Counted from the first letter of the stretch, positions 21,828-34,892 are shown. The stretch is DNA of 64,000 nucleotides from Acholoe squamosa (GCA_949317995.1 OX439050.1:52205777-52269776), one strand, 5' to 3'. Notes: generated by a model not told the origin, from the letters alone. A program made the numbers and translations.

Positions 21828-22692
21828 TCAGTAGGTGTGATCTGCCTGCCAATGGGAATTTCTTGGTGGGGTCTGCCAGAGCAGAGTCGAAGAGGTGATG
21901 GGCATTTGCAGGTGCTTGCTGTACCTCCTGAGCCTGATGAGGCTGGTGAACCATGGCTGTGTTGCCCAGTTGGAGACCACTAACAGCCCAGTGGTCTTGT
22001 CCTGCTTGATCTTCCTCAGCACCCTGCCAATAAGAGAGAAAGGTGGGAAGATTAATGAATTATCGTTCCATGTATAGGTGAATGCATCGGTCACCATAGC
22101 ATTAGCATCGTAATGTAGTGAAATGTACTTAGGGCAGAGCGCATTTTGGTATGAGGCAAACAAGTCAACCTGAGGTTTATGAAATGCAGAGAAGATGTAA
22201 TATTTGGGTGGTAGGGGATGGTGACCACTCTGCAGATGAGGCAAAGGCCCTTGATGCCCTGTCTGCCTCCACATTGAGTTTAGTAGGGCAGTAAGACAAC
22301 TTGAAGGTGATTCTGTGTTTCTATGCATAAGTGTATATGGCCTGTGTGACCTCATCACATGGTATGGAACCCAGAGAACCACCTTTCCTGATACAGCATA
22401 AAGCTGTTCTGTTGTTGATGAACAAATGTACACATTACCCCTTCACTCGATGTTGAAGTTTCTTCAGCGCTCTAAGAACTGCCTTCAATTTGGGAATATT
22501 GATATGCAGTTCTTGTAACTCAATGGGACATTCTTCCCCCATACTCAAAATCACCTTGTTGCCAATAGCAACCCCACCCTGTCTTCCATGAGTCTGTGTA
22601 GATTGACATCTGTGGGCGGATTTCCGCAAATAGAGCAGAGGCGATAGGGAGATGCGACAGCCACTGTTTGATGCAATCATGAACCGTGTCAT
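21828..22692 (-). pseudogene. DIRS RNase H / connection region, broken
   Basis: Blocks HKPQVDLFASYQNALCPKYI, DAFTYTWNDNSLIFPPFSLI and NWATQPWFTSLIRL match the segment conserved in DIRS elements between RNase H and recombinase. The piece at 22692-22435 carries ELQELHINIPKLKAVLRALK, typical of the RNase H fold, in a different frame. Confidence 0.75.
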
Positions 22693-23550
22693 TTAGGTAC
22701 ATAGTTACGTCATAGATACCCAATGACTTGGCGAGGGGCCAATATTTAACTCTCTGAAGGAGTTTGATATGGACCTTGGCCCTGTCATTTCCAGGTTCCG
22801 TGGCTGCCAGGTTTCCTATGACTGCTGCGAACTGTCTGATTGACAGCCTCCTGACTTTCAGGATGTCACGTGCCATTGTCATCAATTTTCTCACTTTCTT
22901 GGATGGTATGTGTAGTGTCAGTGTGGTGGAGTCAATGGTGAAACCCAGGTATTCAATGGACTGTGCCGGGGTCAAGACTGATTTTCTGAAGTTAATCGTG
23001 AAGCCTGCTTCCTGTAGGATTCTGAAAGTGTGTTTTACAGATTGTTCCACTAGTTCTGGAGTGTCTCCAAAAATGAGTGTCATCAATGTAAAACACCAAG
23101 TTTATGCTATAATGTACTCTCAGATGTGAAAGCAGTGCCTTCATGATACGTGTAAACAGTCTTGGCCCTGGTGAGTATCCATTTGGTAGGCATGTATACC
23201 TATATCGTTTACCATGGAACTGGAATTGCAAGAAATCCCTGTCCCTTTCTTTAATGGGTAGGGTGAAGTAGGCTGACGTAATATCTACAGAACTCATAAA
23301 GGAGTGTTGAGGCAAAATATGCCTGACTGACGTGAGATGATCCATTTTTCAGTCCTGAGAGGTTCAAAATAAGTCTGAAAGTGCCGTCTGTTTTAGGTCT
23401 TAAAAACAAGTGTGAGACAAATGCCCTTGCGTTATGTCCTGCAGGCTCTATGATGCCTTTACTCAACATATCCTGTATCTGTGTATCCAACTGAGCATTT
23501 TAACTGGGTTGATAGATGCAGAGTCTGGGATCTCTGACTGTACAGGGATA
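22520..23550 (-). pseudogene. DIRS reverse transcriptase, broken
   Basis: In order across three frames: MLSKGIIEPAGHNARAFVSH and FRLILNLSGLK (23490-23340), VDITSAYFTLPIKERDRDFL and FYIDD (catalytic box) at 23345-23060, then RILQEAGFTINFRKSVLTPA and IEYLGFTIDS (thumb). Frame changes near 23345 and 23080 and a switch into the RNase H piece show decay. Confidence 0.85.
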
Positions 23551-24344
23551 GTGTGTAGATCTATGGTCAAGCCTTTCACCATATCCAGCACCCATCTGTC
23601 TTTGGTGAATTTATGCCACTCATTAGCCTGTCTACCCAAACCACCCGCTGAAAAGGCCTGGGGTTTTTTGGGATGCTTTTCAGGTGTTTTGGGTAGCTTG
23701 GCTGTATCAGGTGCATCAACAACTGAAGGACTTACATTTATTTGTTGTTGTTGTCTTTGTTGTTGGATCTGTTGCTGCCTTTGTAGTGGTTCTGTTTGGT
23801 CTGCTTGCCTGGCTTGCCACCCCTGGGGGTGTTGCTGCTGGACCGGTAGTTCTGCTGGCGGTTCGATGCCCCCTGGTGGCGGCTGCGGTCCTGATTGTAG
23901 TTGAGACGACCCGCTGTGTGTTTGCGGCTGGACCCACTCTTGTTGTGGCGGCTGCGGGCCTGGCCGCCCCTGTAGTTTCCCTGGCGACGGTTCCATGACC
24001 TGGGGGCAGCCACTATATCGCGTAAGGCTTCTTCCTCTTTCTGTCTAACAACAATCTGCTCTCTGGTATCTTCTCCGAGCAGGTTGGAGGGTCTAGGGTA
24101 GGTTTTGTAGAGTGTTTTTTAGTTGATCCTTAGTGGCTGGGTTCAGGTAAATGGCGTCCACCAAGGTTTTAACCTTCTCTGGTGTTTTATTAGTTTCAGC
24201 ATCTTGTGGTTCTGTGAATGGCAGCTCTACTGCGGCTAGAGGGCAGTCAAATGACTGTGGTCCATATGCAGGTAGTGGATTTCCCTGCTGCTGATCACTC
24301 TGCAGGCCTATCAGTGCTGGGTATTCATACTGATCTAGTATCAT
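23551..24344 (-). pseudogene. DIRS gag-like nucleic-acid-binding protein
   Basis: The 24344-24093 frame (LVDAIYLNPATKDQLKNTLQ) is followed, in another frame at 24013-23738, by a highly basic Asn/Arg/Gly/Ser-rich stretch (RRQGNYRGGQARSRHNKSG), and then by a segment leading into RT (EWHKFTKDRWVLDMVKG), the usual DIRS gag-to-RT junction. The GC- and Gln-rich shadows in other frames here are not genes. Confidence 0.65.
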
Positions 24345-24543
24345 CCTCTGGTTGGCGCTGTCTGTGTTGTACCTCTATGTTTGCAACATGGGTTGCTGCA
24401 GGACGGGCGTCAACCCAAACGGCTGTCACGTCCTGCTGCGAGGGATAATGCTGAGTGGGTATGGCCAGTGGTGGTTCACCCCTGCCCCTCCTGCGTCTAG
24501 GCTGCCGATCTTTGTCTTGAGAATGTACCGCTCTAGGGTCTAA

Positions 24544-27020
24544 AGTCGGGCTGGTGAAAATGTAATCTCAGATGGGTCTTAAATCATTTCCATCAACCCA
24601 AGGTGTTTCCTCTATAAAAGGTGCGTCCTCCACATGAGGATTTACTGTAGTCCAGAGTGTATGAAGTATAGAAATAAATTTGGCTTTAGGCTTGCGAGCA
24701 AGTACTGAAAGTTGTGAAAGTTTTTCAAATAACTTTTGGAACATCCAACTTGTGTGAAGGTAATGTAAGATACAAGACCACCTGAATGTGTAAGGACTGA
24801 CATGTTATAAGGCACATCTCATGTGGGTGTACAGTCGACCCTTGCTTCATCAGATTTGAAAAATGCAAGGAAAAATGTCTGGGGAAGCAAATTAGCATTG
24901 ACTATAGTCAACACCGTGGCGGGTCTAGCGTCATCTATAGTATAGTCTCCAAACATCATTATTCCACGTAAAAATACAAAATAAATCACTTTTGTGTGTG
25001 TTATTTATTTCTGGATTATTCCTAGCCACTCTTCTCCATCTTGTTGTTGTTGTTGTTGTTGTTGTTGTTATTATTGTTGTTAAAAATGGCTTTTTATTGA
25101 ATGCCCCCCCCCCCCTCAAACCACCACAACCTCTCCAACGCCCTTGCCCCTATATGTTTGACTGGCAAGAAAGTTCTAATGAAATACACTGTACTGTATA
25201 TGGCATGCATAACTCTCCCATAGCAGAGGAAAGGGAGAATGAACGGGGGCCAGAAATTTCCAGTCTAGAAGTAGAATGGACTATCTAGAGCGGTGTTTCA
25301 CCACGGCGCGTAAACGTAAGGGAGGATATAAGCTATTATCGCTAGGATACCAAGAATCCTGTCAGGTAGTGGCGTTGGTGACGAGTCATTTTAATTTTGA
25401 ACATCTTCTTGGAGGTGGGTGGTATATTGGAAAGAAGGGGGCGGGGCACCCATGCAAGGCGGGGCAACCTGACAGTAGATGACTGGGGCGGGGCCAGGCA
25501 GGGGGCTCATGAATCCGTTTACGTTAATTGTGGTAGTGGGAAACGAATCTGCACAGAAACGTCCAAGGCCCAATGAGTATAAGTAGATAATGACTATACG
25601 TCCATCAAACGTCCACCAAACTGGGACGTCATGATGACTCTTTATGACGTGTGCCCGCCCACTCACCGTAGGCACAGGTCCATAAAGGAGAGTGGAGAAC
25701 CTGTTATGACGCAGTGCTGGGCTGTACATCGCTGGTTGTGCATTGCGAGGGCCTACCACGGTGGGCCTACAGCCAGAGGGCCTACACACTTCAGGACCAC
25801 TGGATGTACCTACTGCAGATATCTGCCATCGGCGTAGGTCTCAGCACCATATCTCACCATGGTAGGTACATGTATCTAGAAATGTGACTGCACAGTGAGA
25901 AATAGTATGTGATATTATAAGCATTACAGGGGCGTAGGAAGCAAATTTTTATTGGGGGGGGGGGCCCAGGGATCTCGGTTGGGGGGGGGGGGGGGCTGCT
26001 ATATTTTTATATAGGCTTATATAGGGAACCTCCTCATTATTGGGGGGGGGGCCCGGGCCCCCCTGCCCCCCTGCCCCCCCTTTTCCTACGCCCCTGCATT
26101 ATGCTTATTTCAGTTAATTCAGCTTAATCTATTTGGGCAGGGTCATCGATTATGGATATGTGTGGGGTGTTGGTGCCATGGGTTGATGCATAATTGGGGA
26201 AGAGGACGATGGTTAGCCTATAGGGAACAGAGCCATTCCTGTGTGGGGGTGGCCATCTTGAAATCAGTTATGTAACTGACCCCCGGCGGCCATGTTGAAT
26301 CTGGCAGAGGATTGTGGGTAATCTCTTATCTTCCCCTCCACCCACAGAAAACAATGGGAATTGATAAGACTGATAAGCTGCCCCTGCCTCTATCCTAATT
26401 ACCTTAAGTACCTATCCATTGTTTTAGGTGTGAATGGAGGGGATTAGCCTGATAGGGAGACAATGTTATGGTTTTACTCAGCCAGGATTATATGTGCCCC
26501 CTTAGAACACTTTTTAAGTTTAATTTCTCCTGTTTATGAAGTACTAATTAAGTCTAATTAAAGCTTATATTGTTTAAGTTTAATGTATTTGCTATCCAAA
26601 GGTATATATTTTTAGAATATAGCTTTGTATAGACTACTAGGAAGGGCCAACCAAAGTAAACTGTACAAAGAGGCCAATTGCTGATTTAGCCCCCGACTAC
26701 ATGAGCCACCTAGCTAATTTGTTTGGTACTAGCAATGGCTCTGCTCCCTATACCGCCAAAACACGTCCATTTTTTTTATCCCTCGATCCCTCTGACGTCT
26801 GTCTTTCCGGGCCAGTGGCGGATCCAGGATTGTCTAGAAAGGGGGGGGGGGCAAGACTTGGTGAAAACTGATGAGGCACTATATGTGGCCCCGAGCATCA
26901 CAAGCCCCTTGTTTGGGGCCCTCTCTACACTTTTCTTTTCCCTCTTTTTTCACTTTCTCCTTTTTCCCTCTCCTTTTTCTTTGTGGTGGTGGGGGGGGAG
27001 GCCTCCTGGCCACACCCTGG
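24544..27020. other. Intergenic sequence with simple repeats
   Basis: (TTG)n at 25040-25080, a MITE at 25927-26096, and a hAT-type end (agtggcggatccagga) at about 26814. No exon I can support. Confidence 0.5.
25927..26096. mobile_element. hAT-like MITE with 'caggggcgtaggaa' ends
   Basis: caggggcgtaggaa at the left and ttcctacgcccctg at the right are inverted copies. The interior is G-run then C-run, so it can fold into a long hairpin. 170 bp, non-coding. Confidence 0.75.
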
Positions 27021-27026
27021 GCCCAC

Positions 27027-27103
27027 CACTGTTCCCTCCCTCCCTCCCTCCCTCCCTCCCTCCCTCCCTCCCTCCCTCCCTCCCTCCCTCCCTCCCTCCC
27101 TCC
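27027..27103. repeat. (CCCT)n microsatellite
   Basis: About 19 tetranucleotide copies; the apparent proline/serine and glycine-rich open frames around it are artefacts of the repeat. Confidence 0.97.
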
Positions 27104-30100
27104 AATCATTGCCTTTCACCAAATCTTAACCTGCCCAATCAATCCTCCCACCCTAGCATCTATGCCGCCTGAGAAGAGTATAACCGTGTATAACTGTTTT
27201 TGTGTACCCCCCCCCCCCCACCCCAACTCCCTACCATAGCCAGCCCATTCCTTCCACCTCAATCCACCCCTCACCTCGTTTACTCCTTTCCTCCCAGATG
27301 TGGCTTTAAAACAGCCATTATATATTGTTTTTGTATGGAACATATATGTTCCATACAAAAACAGTGACACGGGGATGATGGGTGGCTCCTGAAAAATGCC
27401 TAAATGATAATGACATATTTGTTGAGCGTGCCCTTAGGTCAATATATAGCTGTTTAAATGTTTGAATTTTGAACATAAATGCAGTAGAATGGGTCAATTA
27501 ATTTTGTTGGGACACATCGACAAACACGAGCATGTGGAATGTCCATTGGGTACAGCCATTGCTGGAGCATGTTACCAGCGAGTTATCACTGAAAAGAGAT
27601 ATCAGATGGAGAATAGTTACACCCTATGAATTCCTATCACAGTGAATAGTTGGAATTGACTATTTAACTGGTTGGTAATACTGTGAACTGGTCCTCTACT
27701 TGATATGGTTTATGGAGACCATTTTACACCATGCCCATAGTCAAGCGCGGAACCTTCATGGAAGTACCATATTGGCCGGCATAAGCACCAGGTCACAGGG
27801 TGTTGAAATTTGAAAATTCACTATAATTCATGTTTTGAAAAAGCGCCATTATTGAATAAGGGCCAGGGTATAGCCCGTGGAAATCAATGAGTGCCTCAGC
27901 GCCTATACAGGCCAATAGTATAGGTCCACTCCGAGAGGATCAGTTTTATCTCGATACAAAATTATATAATATGTGACATGTACTGGGAAAAGGGATCTTA
28001 TTCCCCCTGAAATAAGGTCCCTTTTTGCAGATCCTGTCACATAATTTGGAGCCTACGTGACATATATAGTTATATGGATGTGGTTATCCAGGTACAATCT
28101 TGACCTAGTACATATGTACCGCAGGCGCAGTGATTCATACCTAGTTTTCTACCAACTCACTCTATACATGTATCTCTTGACCCAGTCGAGAAAATGGGAG
28201 ATTGTGCAGTTAATAATATTGTTGGAACATTGTGTGTTTCTTTTATATCAGGCGAAAAAACACGTTTGTTTCAGGTAACCCGACCCTACCTAGCCCTAGC
28301 ACAACAGGGCCGAACTTTTTTTTTTTTTTTTTTTGATTTTGAGGAAATTAGATCTTTTGGGTCATCCTTTTTTGGTCATCTCAGTGACCATTGAGTCGCG
28401 GCCGTCTGTGCTTTCTCGCCCCCCCCCCCACACTCTTTGTCGCATAAAAAAAAATCCGAGCCACGCCCTATCTATAATATGTTACCTGAAACACACAATT
28501 TTTGTTTTTGCCTCATCATTGTCTAAGCCAGAAAATATAAAGTCATGTGTGGATATGATAGCAATACTGGTTTCTGTGAAAAGGTATTTAGAATTTCCCT
28601 TCTTTTATTCATATTTCCTTTAATATCTATAGCGCTCCGATGAAAATCAAGACACATTGAAAGGTACAGATGCCTATATCATCCTCCCCCTGCATGGTAT
28701 ATGTCAACACGGTAGAGGGGAACGTTCACAAATCATATCAACGACCAAAGTTTGGAAAAGAATTGGTGTTTATAGGTGTTGTGAAGGACTGTTACTTAAG
28801 CTAACAAGTTGAGAAATATCGTAAATTTCTGAAATAAGCTACAAGGGCACAGAGGTGTCATTAATAAGATTTGAAAATATTTGTGATCGTTTCCTGTGGA
28901 GATCTAGATTGCTCTATTACGCACACTGTATAGATGGCATGGCTGAATGGTTTTGTAAAGCATTGTGGAAATATTGATTTGCTTATCAGTTTTATGGAAG
29001 GCTATGGTGTCTAGATGTGTGGAGAACATTCAAGTATGGTTTCATCATTAAGGCATTATTAGGCCAAAAAAGGGTATGTTTCAGCTCACATGGTCTAAAA
29101 ACTGGGGCATGCAGGTAATCAGAATTACACCCCCCCCCCTGCTTTCCTGATTTATGAACTGCAGTTTCGACTCACAACCCTTCAGTGATGAATTACGGGT
29201 TTCAGAACTACCCCTAAATGACTTAATGCATTAGTACAATGTATTCAAAACTTCACACACATAAAAAAGAGGTTAAATATTTTGCTAGTTTCTGCCCTGC
29301 TTCGGTAGACACCTGAAATGCCCTTTTCTTTGCCCTTGCCCTACAAACCATTTTCCTTGTAAGTGTGAAATCGTTTTATCACTCATTCTCCCATATCGGC
29401 ATGGCCCATACCTCTTTATAGAAATGACACCATACTTGAATGGCCTTATCTTCAGTGAGTCAGATCATGATAGATACCCCGACTCTTCTTTACAGCACGT
29501 TTGTGTCATTGGGACCATATAGTACAGCCTGACAGTGCAGACCTCTCCCAACATTGATGAAGCAGGAACACTCTGCTTCCCACCCACCGACAAGGATCTC
29601 TGTATTAGTACTGTAGTTATTGGAGTTGTTTGTAAATATAAGCCTTGAACATTTCCGACTTTAGGTCAGTGGAACAGGTTGTAGAATTGTCTAAATGGCC
29701 TTTGGCATTTTGTGGTTTGTGGTATCGGTACCAGTGTTCATTTACACTGTGGATAGCTGATATCAGATATATATCATGGTATAGATTTAGGTATTTCTTT
29801 ATTTCCTAAGATTATGTTACAACCTTAAATCATCAGGTCTAATGTTATCCATAGACAAGGACACGTTTTTATTTGTGCCTATGGGGGTTTGATGGGGTGG
29901 GGGTTAGGGTCTCGGTCTAGTCGCGCGGTACCACTAGAAAAATCAGTGATGCAATTTTAAGTTTTATTGACAAGTCTTCAAACTCCGTGGGTGACGTAGG
30001 GTTTTACGTACAATAGATTTCTCTCCTGGTATGTGGACCCAGAACTTCCGTGATTAAAGCACGAAGAAACTGACTGTGCCTTTGCCTCTGTTCATCTTAA

Positions 30101-30285
30101 AATTGAATAATTTATTAACCTAAACTCTTGTGTGTTAGCCATTCTGATGTTTAAGCTGTATTAAGAAATCATAAAAAGCATATGACCTGCGCCTGGAGTC
30201 CTCATTTAAGGTTAAATACCCGCCCATAAGCCACATCCCGACTTTAGTGAGATCTCACAAGCAGAGTTTTATGCTGAACCCATCA
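27104..30285. other. Intergenic sequence, no gene seen
   Basis: Contains a copy of the 'ccatacaaaaacagtgac' repeat (27330-27430), a MITE (28265-28499) and a stretch (about 28940-29490) faintly similar to 33800-34380. No exon supported. Confidence 0.5.
28265..28499. mobile_element. MITE family 'gtttcaggtaac', copy 1
   Basis: tttgtttcaggtaacccgac at the left and gttacctgaaacacacaa at the right are inverted. A poly-T tract lies inside. Second copy at 33998-34227. Confidence 0.65.
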
Positions 30286-31085
30286 CTGCCATTCACAAAT
30301 CCACCCAATCACTAATCCACCCATTCACTAATCTACCCATTGACTAATCCACCCATTCACTAATCCACCCATTCACTAATCCATCCATTCACTAATCAAC
30401 CCATTGACTAATCCACCCATTCACTAATCCACCCATTGACTAATCCACCCATTGACTAATCCACCCATTCACTAATCCACCCATTCACTAATCCACCCAT
30501 TCACTAATCAACCCATTCACTAATCCACCCATCACTGTCATTCACTAATCCACCCATTCACTAATCAACCCATTCACTAATCAACCCATTCACTAATCCA
30601 CCCATCACTGTCATTCACTAATCCACCCATTCACTAATCAACCCATTCACTAATCCATCCATTCACTAACCCACCCATCACTGTCATTCACTAATCCACC
30701 CATCACTGTCATTCACTAATCCACCCATCACTGTCATTCACTAATCCACCCATCACTGTCATTCACTAATCCACCCATCACTGTCATTCACTAATCCACC
30801 CATCACTGTTAGTCACTAATCCACCCATCACTGTCATTTACTAATCCACCCATCACTGTCATTCACTAACCCACCCATTCACTAATCCACCCATCACTGT
30901 CATTCACTAATCCAACCATCACTGTCATTCACTAATCCACCCATCACTGTCATTCACTAATCCTTCCATCACTGTCATTCACTAACCCACCCATCACTGT
31001 CATTAACTAACCCACCCATCACTGTCATTCACTAATCCACCCATCACTGTCATTCACTAATCCACCCATCACTGTCATTTGCTTA
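30286..31085. repeat. Compound minisatellite (about 14-bp and 24-bp units)
   Basis: 30290-30530 is mainly a short unit containing cattcactaatccaccc. From about 30530 it changes to a longer unit containing catcactgtcattcactaa. Degenerate edges reach about 31250. Confidence 0.9.
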
Positions 31086-32455
31086 TTCATGCATTGCTGC
31101 CATAGTCTAAATCCACTCATCAATACTGTTCATTCATCACTGCCATTCACTAAATTGATCGATCCTTGCTAAAACTGAATCCAACCATTACTGTCATTCA
31201 ATCAAATCTAGCAATCACTGCCATTCACTAATTAATGAGTCCATCCCTTTCGTTAAATGAAAGGGATTCATTACTGCCAACTACTAAATCCACCTATCAA
31301 TACCTTCCATTAGAGCCATTGTCCACTGCTGTTCACAAATATCGGGTATTATCACTGCCTTTCACTAAGATTTCATCCATACCTATCCCTTTCGCCCACC
31401 AAATATTTCCACCCCACTATCCCCTCCTTTCTATTGGCCCTGATAGCATAACCGTGGTTATACTTGTGCCCCTGACTATACTGCCACCCATCCAGCTTGT
31501 CCTGGATCTAGGCTACCTTACATCATGTGGATGCTCCCACCCACACACACCTGAGCACGCTAGTCATAGCAGTAGCAGTAGGCAGCACGACACTCCCTCC
31601 AAATTGTAAAACCAATCTTTCAGGATATAGTGATCCAGGAAATCAGCCAGCTCAACGACATGGGGAAGGTACATTTACGTACAATTAATTAATACTGAAT
31701 GCTGCGTTCATCTAACAAAAATGGGCCGTTATTTATAGTCGTATTGGGGTTATAGATTAAGACTTAGTCTAGTATGTATACATGCAGTACACGAGCTATC
31801 TTATTCTTCATAATTATAGGTCTGAAATGTGTGAAAGAGGTGATTGATATCAGGTCATACTGTTTGACATGTATTTGGAAATGGGGTATTATGTTATTTA
31901 TGGCATCTTTTCTTTCTCATTGTATTCCAATGTGCTTTAATAAAAAATAAACAGTAACAAACCAGGAGATTCATATCCCGAATGTGAATTCCAGCTTATT
32001 TCCGAACCAGATTGCATTTCCCCCCATAATTATTCATTTCTATTTCCTTTATCTTCTTTGAAAAAGATTCATTGCCGTTATAGTTATACTACTACGAATA
32101 TTGGTAAATCTGGTCATTCTACTAACACGGACGACAAGTCCCAAAATAAAAAGCCTGAGCTACGTGTAGTCTTCATAACTGTGGTTTTGCTGGTAAAATC
32201 TTTAGACATAGATAATCAGACATACATTGACATAGTAAACGCATCAAGTGCTAGAGTGGTGGTTCACACTTCTGCGACTTAAGCCACTATTGATATAATA
32301 CATTCAGTGAACACTCGTTGAAGAGTCATTGTGTGATTCATCATTCCAGTTAAATAGAATAATGGTCAGGCAAATATGCCTGTCTAATGCAAATGACTTA
32401 CCGCACACCCAAAGCAGATATTATGTAGTCTATATATCATATATTTATATATAAA

Positions 32456-32458
<3 letters not shown>

Positions 32459-32502
<44 letters not shown>
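32459..32502. repeat. (TA)n microsatellite
   Basis: About 22 uninterrupted AT dinucleotides. Confidence 0.97.
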
Positions 32503-32503
<1 letters not shown>

Positions 32504-32590
32504 AGTCTATTTTCCAAGTCTATGATCGGTGTAGTTACAATACATTCCTCGCCCTATCAATATTGTACGATCCAAATATGTATTTCTAAG

Positions 32591-32727
32591 TGAACGTTCA
32601 ACAATTGCGTCACTGCTTAGGGGGTGGGGGGTTCCTCTATACGTACGTTCCATACAAAAACAGTGACAAGGGGGTGGGTGGGTCCTGAAAAATGCCTAAA
32701 TAACAGTGTCATAATTGTTGAACGTTC
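32591..32727. mobile_element. MITE with 'gaacgttcaacaatt' ends
   Basis: tgaacgttcaacaattgcgt and its inverted partner ataattgttgaacgttcc bound 137 bp that include ccatacaaaaacagtgac. Partial copies lie at 18368-18472 and 27338-27430. Confidence 0.7.
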
Positions 32728-33105
32728 CCCAAGTAGGCCAATACCACTCACACGCTGATTAGGGGCCGTTCACAAATGACAACAGAGGGCGGGGTCTATG
32801 CTTCCTATACAGTTCTATAGTAAAAGCATTTATGAAAGGGGAGAGTGGGGTTGGGCAAAAAATTAATGGTAAAAGGAAACAACCCACCACGTCTTTTTAT
32901 GGATGGCCCTTGTCATTTGGGATGGGCATACGTCATTATGTCCTGTATCATTCCTCTTCCTATCAACCAATGTGTGCTAATGATATTCATTTACAGTCTA
33001 AGTTCTTTGAAGATACGGAAGAACCGCCGAGAGGTATTGGTACAATATTATACTACAGTACTCTAGATATTAAGATAGTACTGGGCATGGTTTATCCATA
33101 GAATA

Positions 33106-33387
33106 TACACAGAAAACCTGCCGCCACTAAAACTTGTCAATATAGACGAGTTTAGGGTAGTCAAGGTCAAATGACAACCTAAACTCGTCATACTGACAAT
33201 ACAAAGTCATCATACTGACAACTTAGGTGGTCAGGATGACAACCTAAAGTTGCCATTTTGACGACCTAAAGCTGTAGATTTATGTAACCTTGTCTATTTA
33301 TGATGTTTATGACTTGATTTATTGTCAACCTGAGGACTTTAAGTCGCCTGCACTGACGGGTTTTGGGCTTCTCGGGTTTTCAGTGTA
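33106..33387. mobile_element. MITE family 'cagaaaacctgccg', copy 2
   Basis: tacacagaaaacctgccgcc at the left, ctcgggttttcagtgta at the right. Collinear with 18697-18946, including tcgtcatactgacaatacaa and the gtggtcaggatga words. Confidence 0.7.
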
Positions 33388-33507
33388 TGATTATATATCG
33401 GAACGTTCACAGATAAGGTTACTGGCTTGTGGGCGGATTACTGGAGATTTTTAGGTGTATATGATCTTGTACCGAGACTAATAATTAATACACTTACCGG
33501 AAATTTA

Positions 33508-33508
33508 A

Positions 33509-33567
<59 letters not shown>

Positions 33568-33574
33568 GAGAGAC

Positions 33575-33625
<51 letters not shown>
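33508..33625. repeat. (GA)n-(GACA)n microsatellite
   Basis: GA run to about 33580, then GACA units to 33622, directly joined to the 5' end of a SINE-like repeat. Confidence 0.95.
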
Positions 33626-33742
33626 GTGAGTAATATATGTTTAACGCCATTTCGACAGCTAAGGTCGCATTCATGGCGAGAACGACATTACACAATTTCA
33701 CTGGGGAATGCGTCAGTGCCTGTGCATATGAGATGGTGACAA
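33626..33742 (+). mobile_element. SINE-like dispersed repeat
   Basis: gtgagtaatatatgtttaac, cgccatttcgacagctaagg and cattacacaatttcac are diagnostic. Forward copy, 3' end lost. Confidence 0.7.
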
Positions 33743-33997
33743 GGGGTATGTCATGTGAACGTTCTGTATATTGTGCTCTATAAATGACATGCCTATAGTT
33801 GATTGTACCATAAAGACTGTGGAAACGTGAATGTGCTTATCAGTGACTAGTTGTGGAGGGAGGACACTCGAGTATGTCTTCATCTGTCATCAGCTTCCCT
33901 CCCTCATAGCCCCCGCCGATAAAACTTGTTATCACCTTTCCCCAAAGATGTGGTACAAACGACTCATTGTTTCGACCTCTTAGGTCTAAGAAAAGTT

Positions 33998-34227
33998 GTT
34001 GTGTTCAGGTAACGGGGTCGAAAAAACTTAGGATAGGTAGGTAGGGAAGTTGTTTTTTTTTTCATTTTGGAGAATTTCCTTGAGGCCTGCTGTAAATTTT
34101 CGCGCCAACATGAAACTTCCATGTCTCGATAAGTGCCAAAATATCACATTTTCCCACAAAATGCCCAATAAAAAGTTAGGGTAGGGCCAAAGAATTATAG
34201 GGTAGGTAGCGTTACCTGAACACAACA
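33998..34227. mobile_element. MITE family 'gtgttcaggtaac', copy 2
   Basis: ttgtgttcaggtaacg and its inverted copy cgttacctgaacacaa bound 230 bp with a poly-T tract. Matches 28265-28499. Confidence 0.7.
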
Positions 34228-34892
34228 GGTTTTTTAGGCCTTACGACTGTTCTGGCACGTTGTCATGCTCATAATATTAGCCGGCCCCATGCCGCTAGTA
34301 TAGGGAAGAAGTCATACTTGAATGCTACTATCTGTAGTGCGTCAGAAATGGTGACGGCTGTGTCTGTTCAGAGTGGACCACCAATAGCGGTATTGAGCAG
34401 TGAAATGTTTGCTTACAGGTGAGGTAGGGTCTTGGCCAGATGAACTGGGCATGGGCGTGCATGTGACTGTACACGTTTATATGCTATGTTTAACTCTCTA
34501 ATTTGTACATTTCCTCGGATTTGCATGTTTCATTTGGATATAGTATTTGTGACATAGGTTCCGTGAATTATTTTGGTAAAATGAATAATAAGTAAATAAA
34601 AATAACAATTAAATGATAATATTTAACCATTCGGAGACACTGTGAGTCACCAAGCAGAGATTATCCTATGAAAGGAATGTACGATGTCAGTTCCAATTAT
34701 TAATGTCAGATATGCATTTAAAGTATTTGACATACCATCAGCCTCCTTTTAGTATTATAAGTTTGAGTAGACCAAATACAACAGTAATGCTATACTAATA
34801 CAGGGACCAGAAATATAACAAAATATATGTTATACTTTGTTCAAATACTATGGTTTTGTGTTTTCCAGAACTCGGAAACCGTCAGATGTGCC

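Larger units (their letters stand above)
20935..24543 (-). mobile_element. DIRS-like tyrosine-recombinase retroelement, decayed
   Basis: Minus-strand order: gag-like basic protein, reverse transcriptase, RNase H region, tyrosine recombinase. That combination defines the DIRS superfamily, which integrates by recombinase rather than by integrase. Each part is broken by frame changes. I did not find the terminal repeats, so the limits are those of recognisable coding sequence. Confidence 0.85.
31086..34892. other. Upstream region of gene B, repeat-rich
   Basis: Holds the TA microsatellite (32459-32502), MITEs at 32591, 33106 and 33998, a GA/GACA tract and a SINE-like copy. Short open stretches at 31371-31609 and 32058-32281 have hydrophobic or Thr-rich translations but no paired splice sites in phase, so I do not call exons. 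Confidence 0.45.

Noticed and set aside
23434..23998. Overlapping frames with Gln/Pro- or Cys/Val-rich translations
   Set aside because: Other-frame readings of the DIRS gag region; only the basic Arg/Asn/Gly frame and the RT-junction frame match the family.
26723..27239. Proline/serine-rich open frames
   Set aside because: They result from a CCCT microsatellite and neighbouring pyrimidine runs.
31371..31665. Possible transmembrane exon (SITVVILVPLTILPPIQLVL) and tail exon of a third receptor
   Set aside because: Splice-site phases do not agree between the two pieces, prolines interrupt the hydrophobic run, and no cysteine-module exons are found upstream.
32058..32281. Open frame with Thr-rich start, or hydrophobic in an alternative frame
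   Set aside because: No paired splice sites in phase and no similarity to genes A or B; two equally plausible frames suggest chance.
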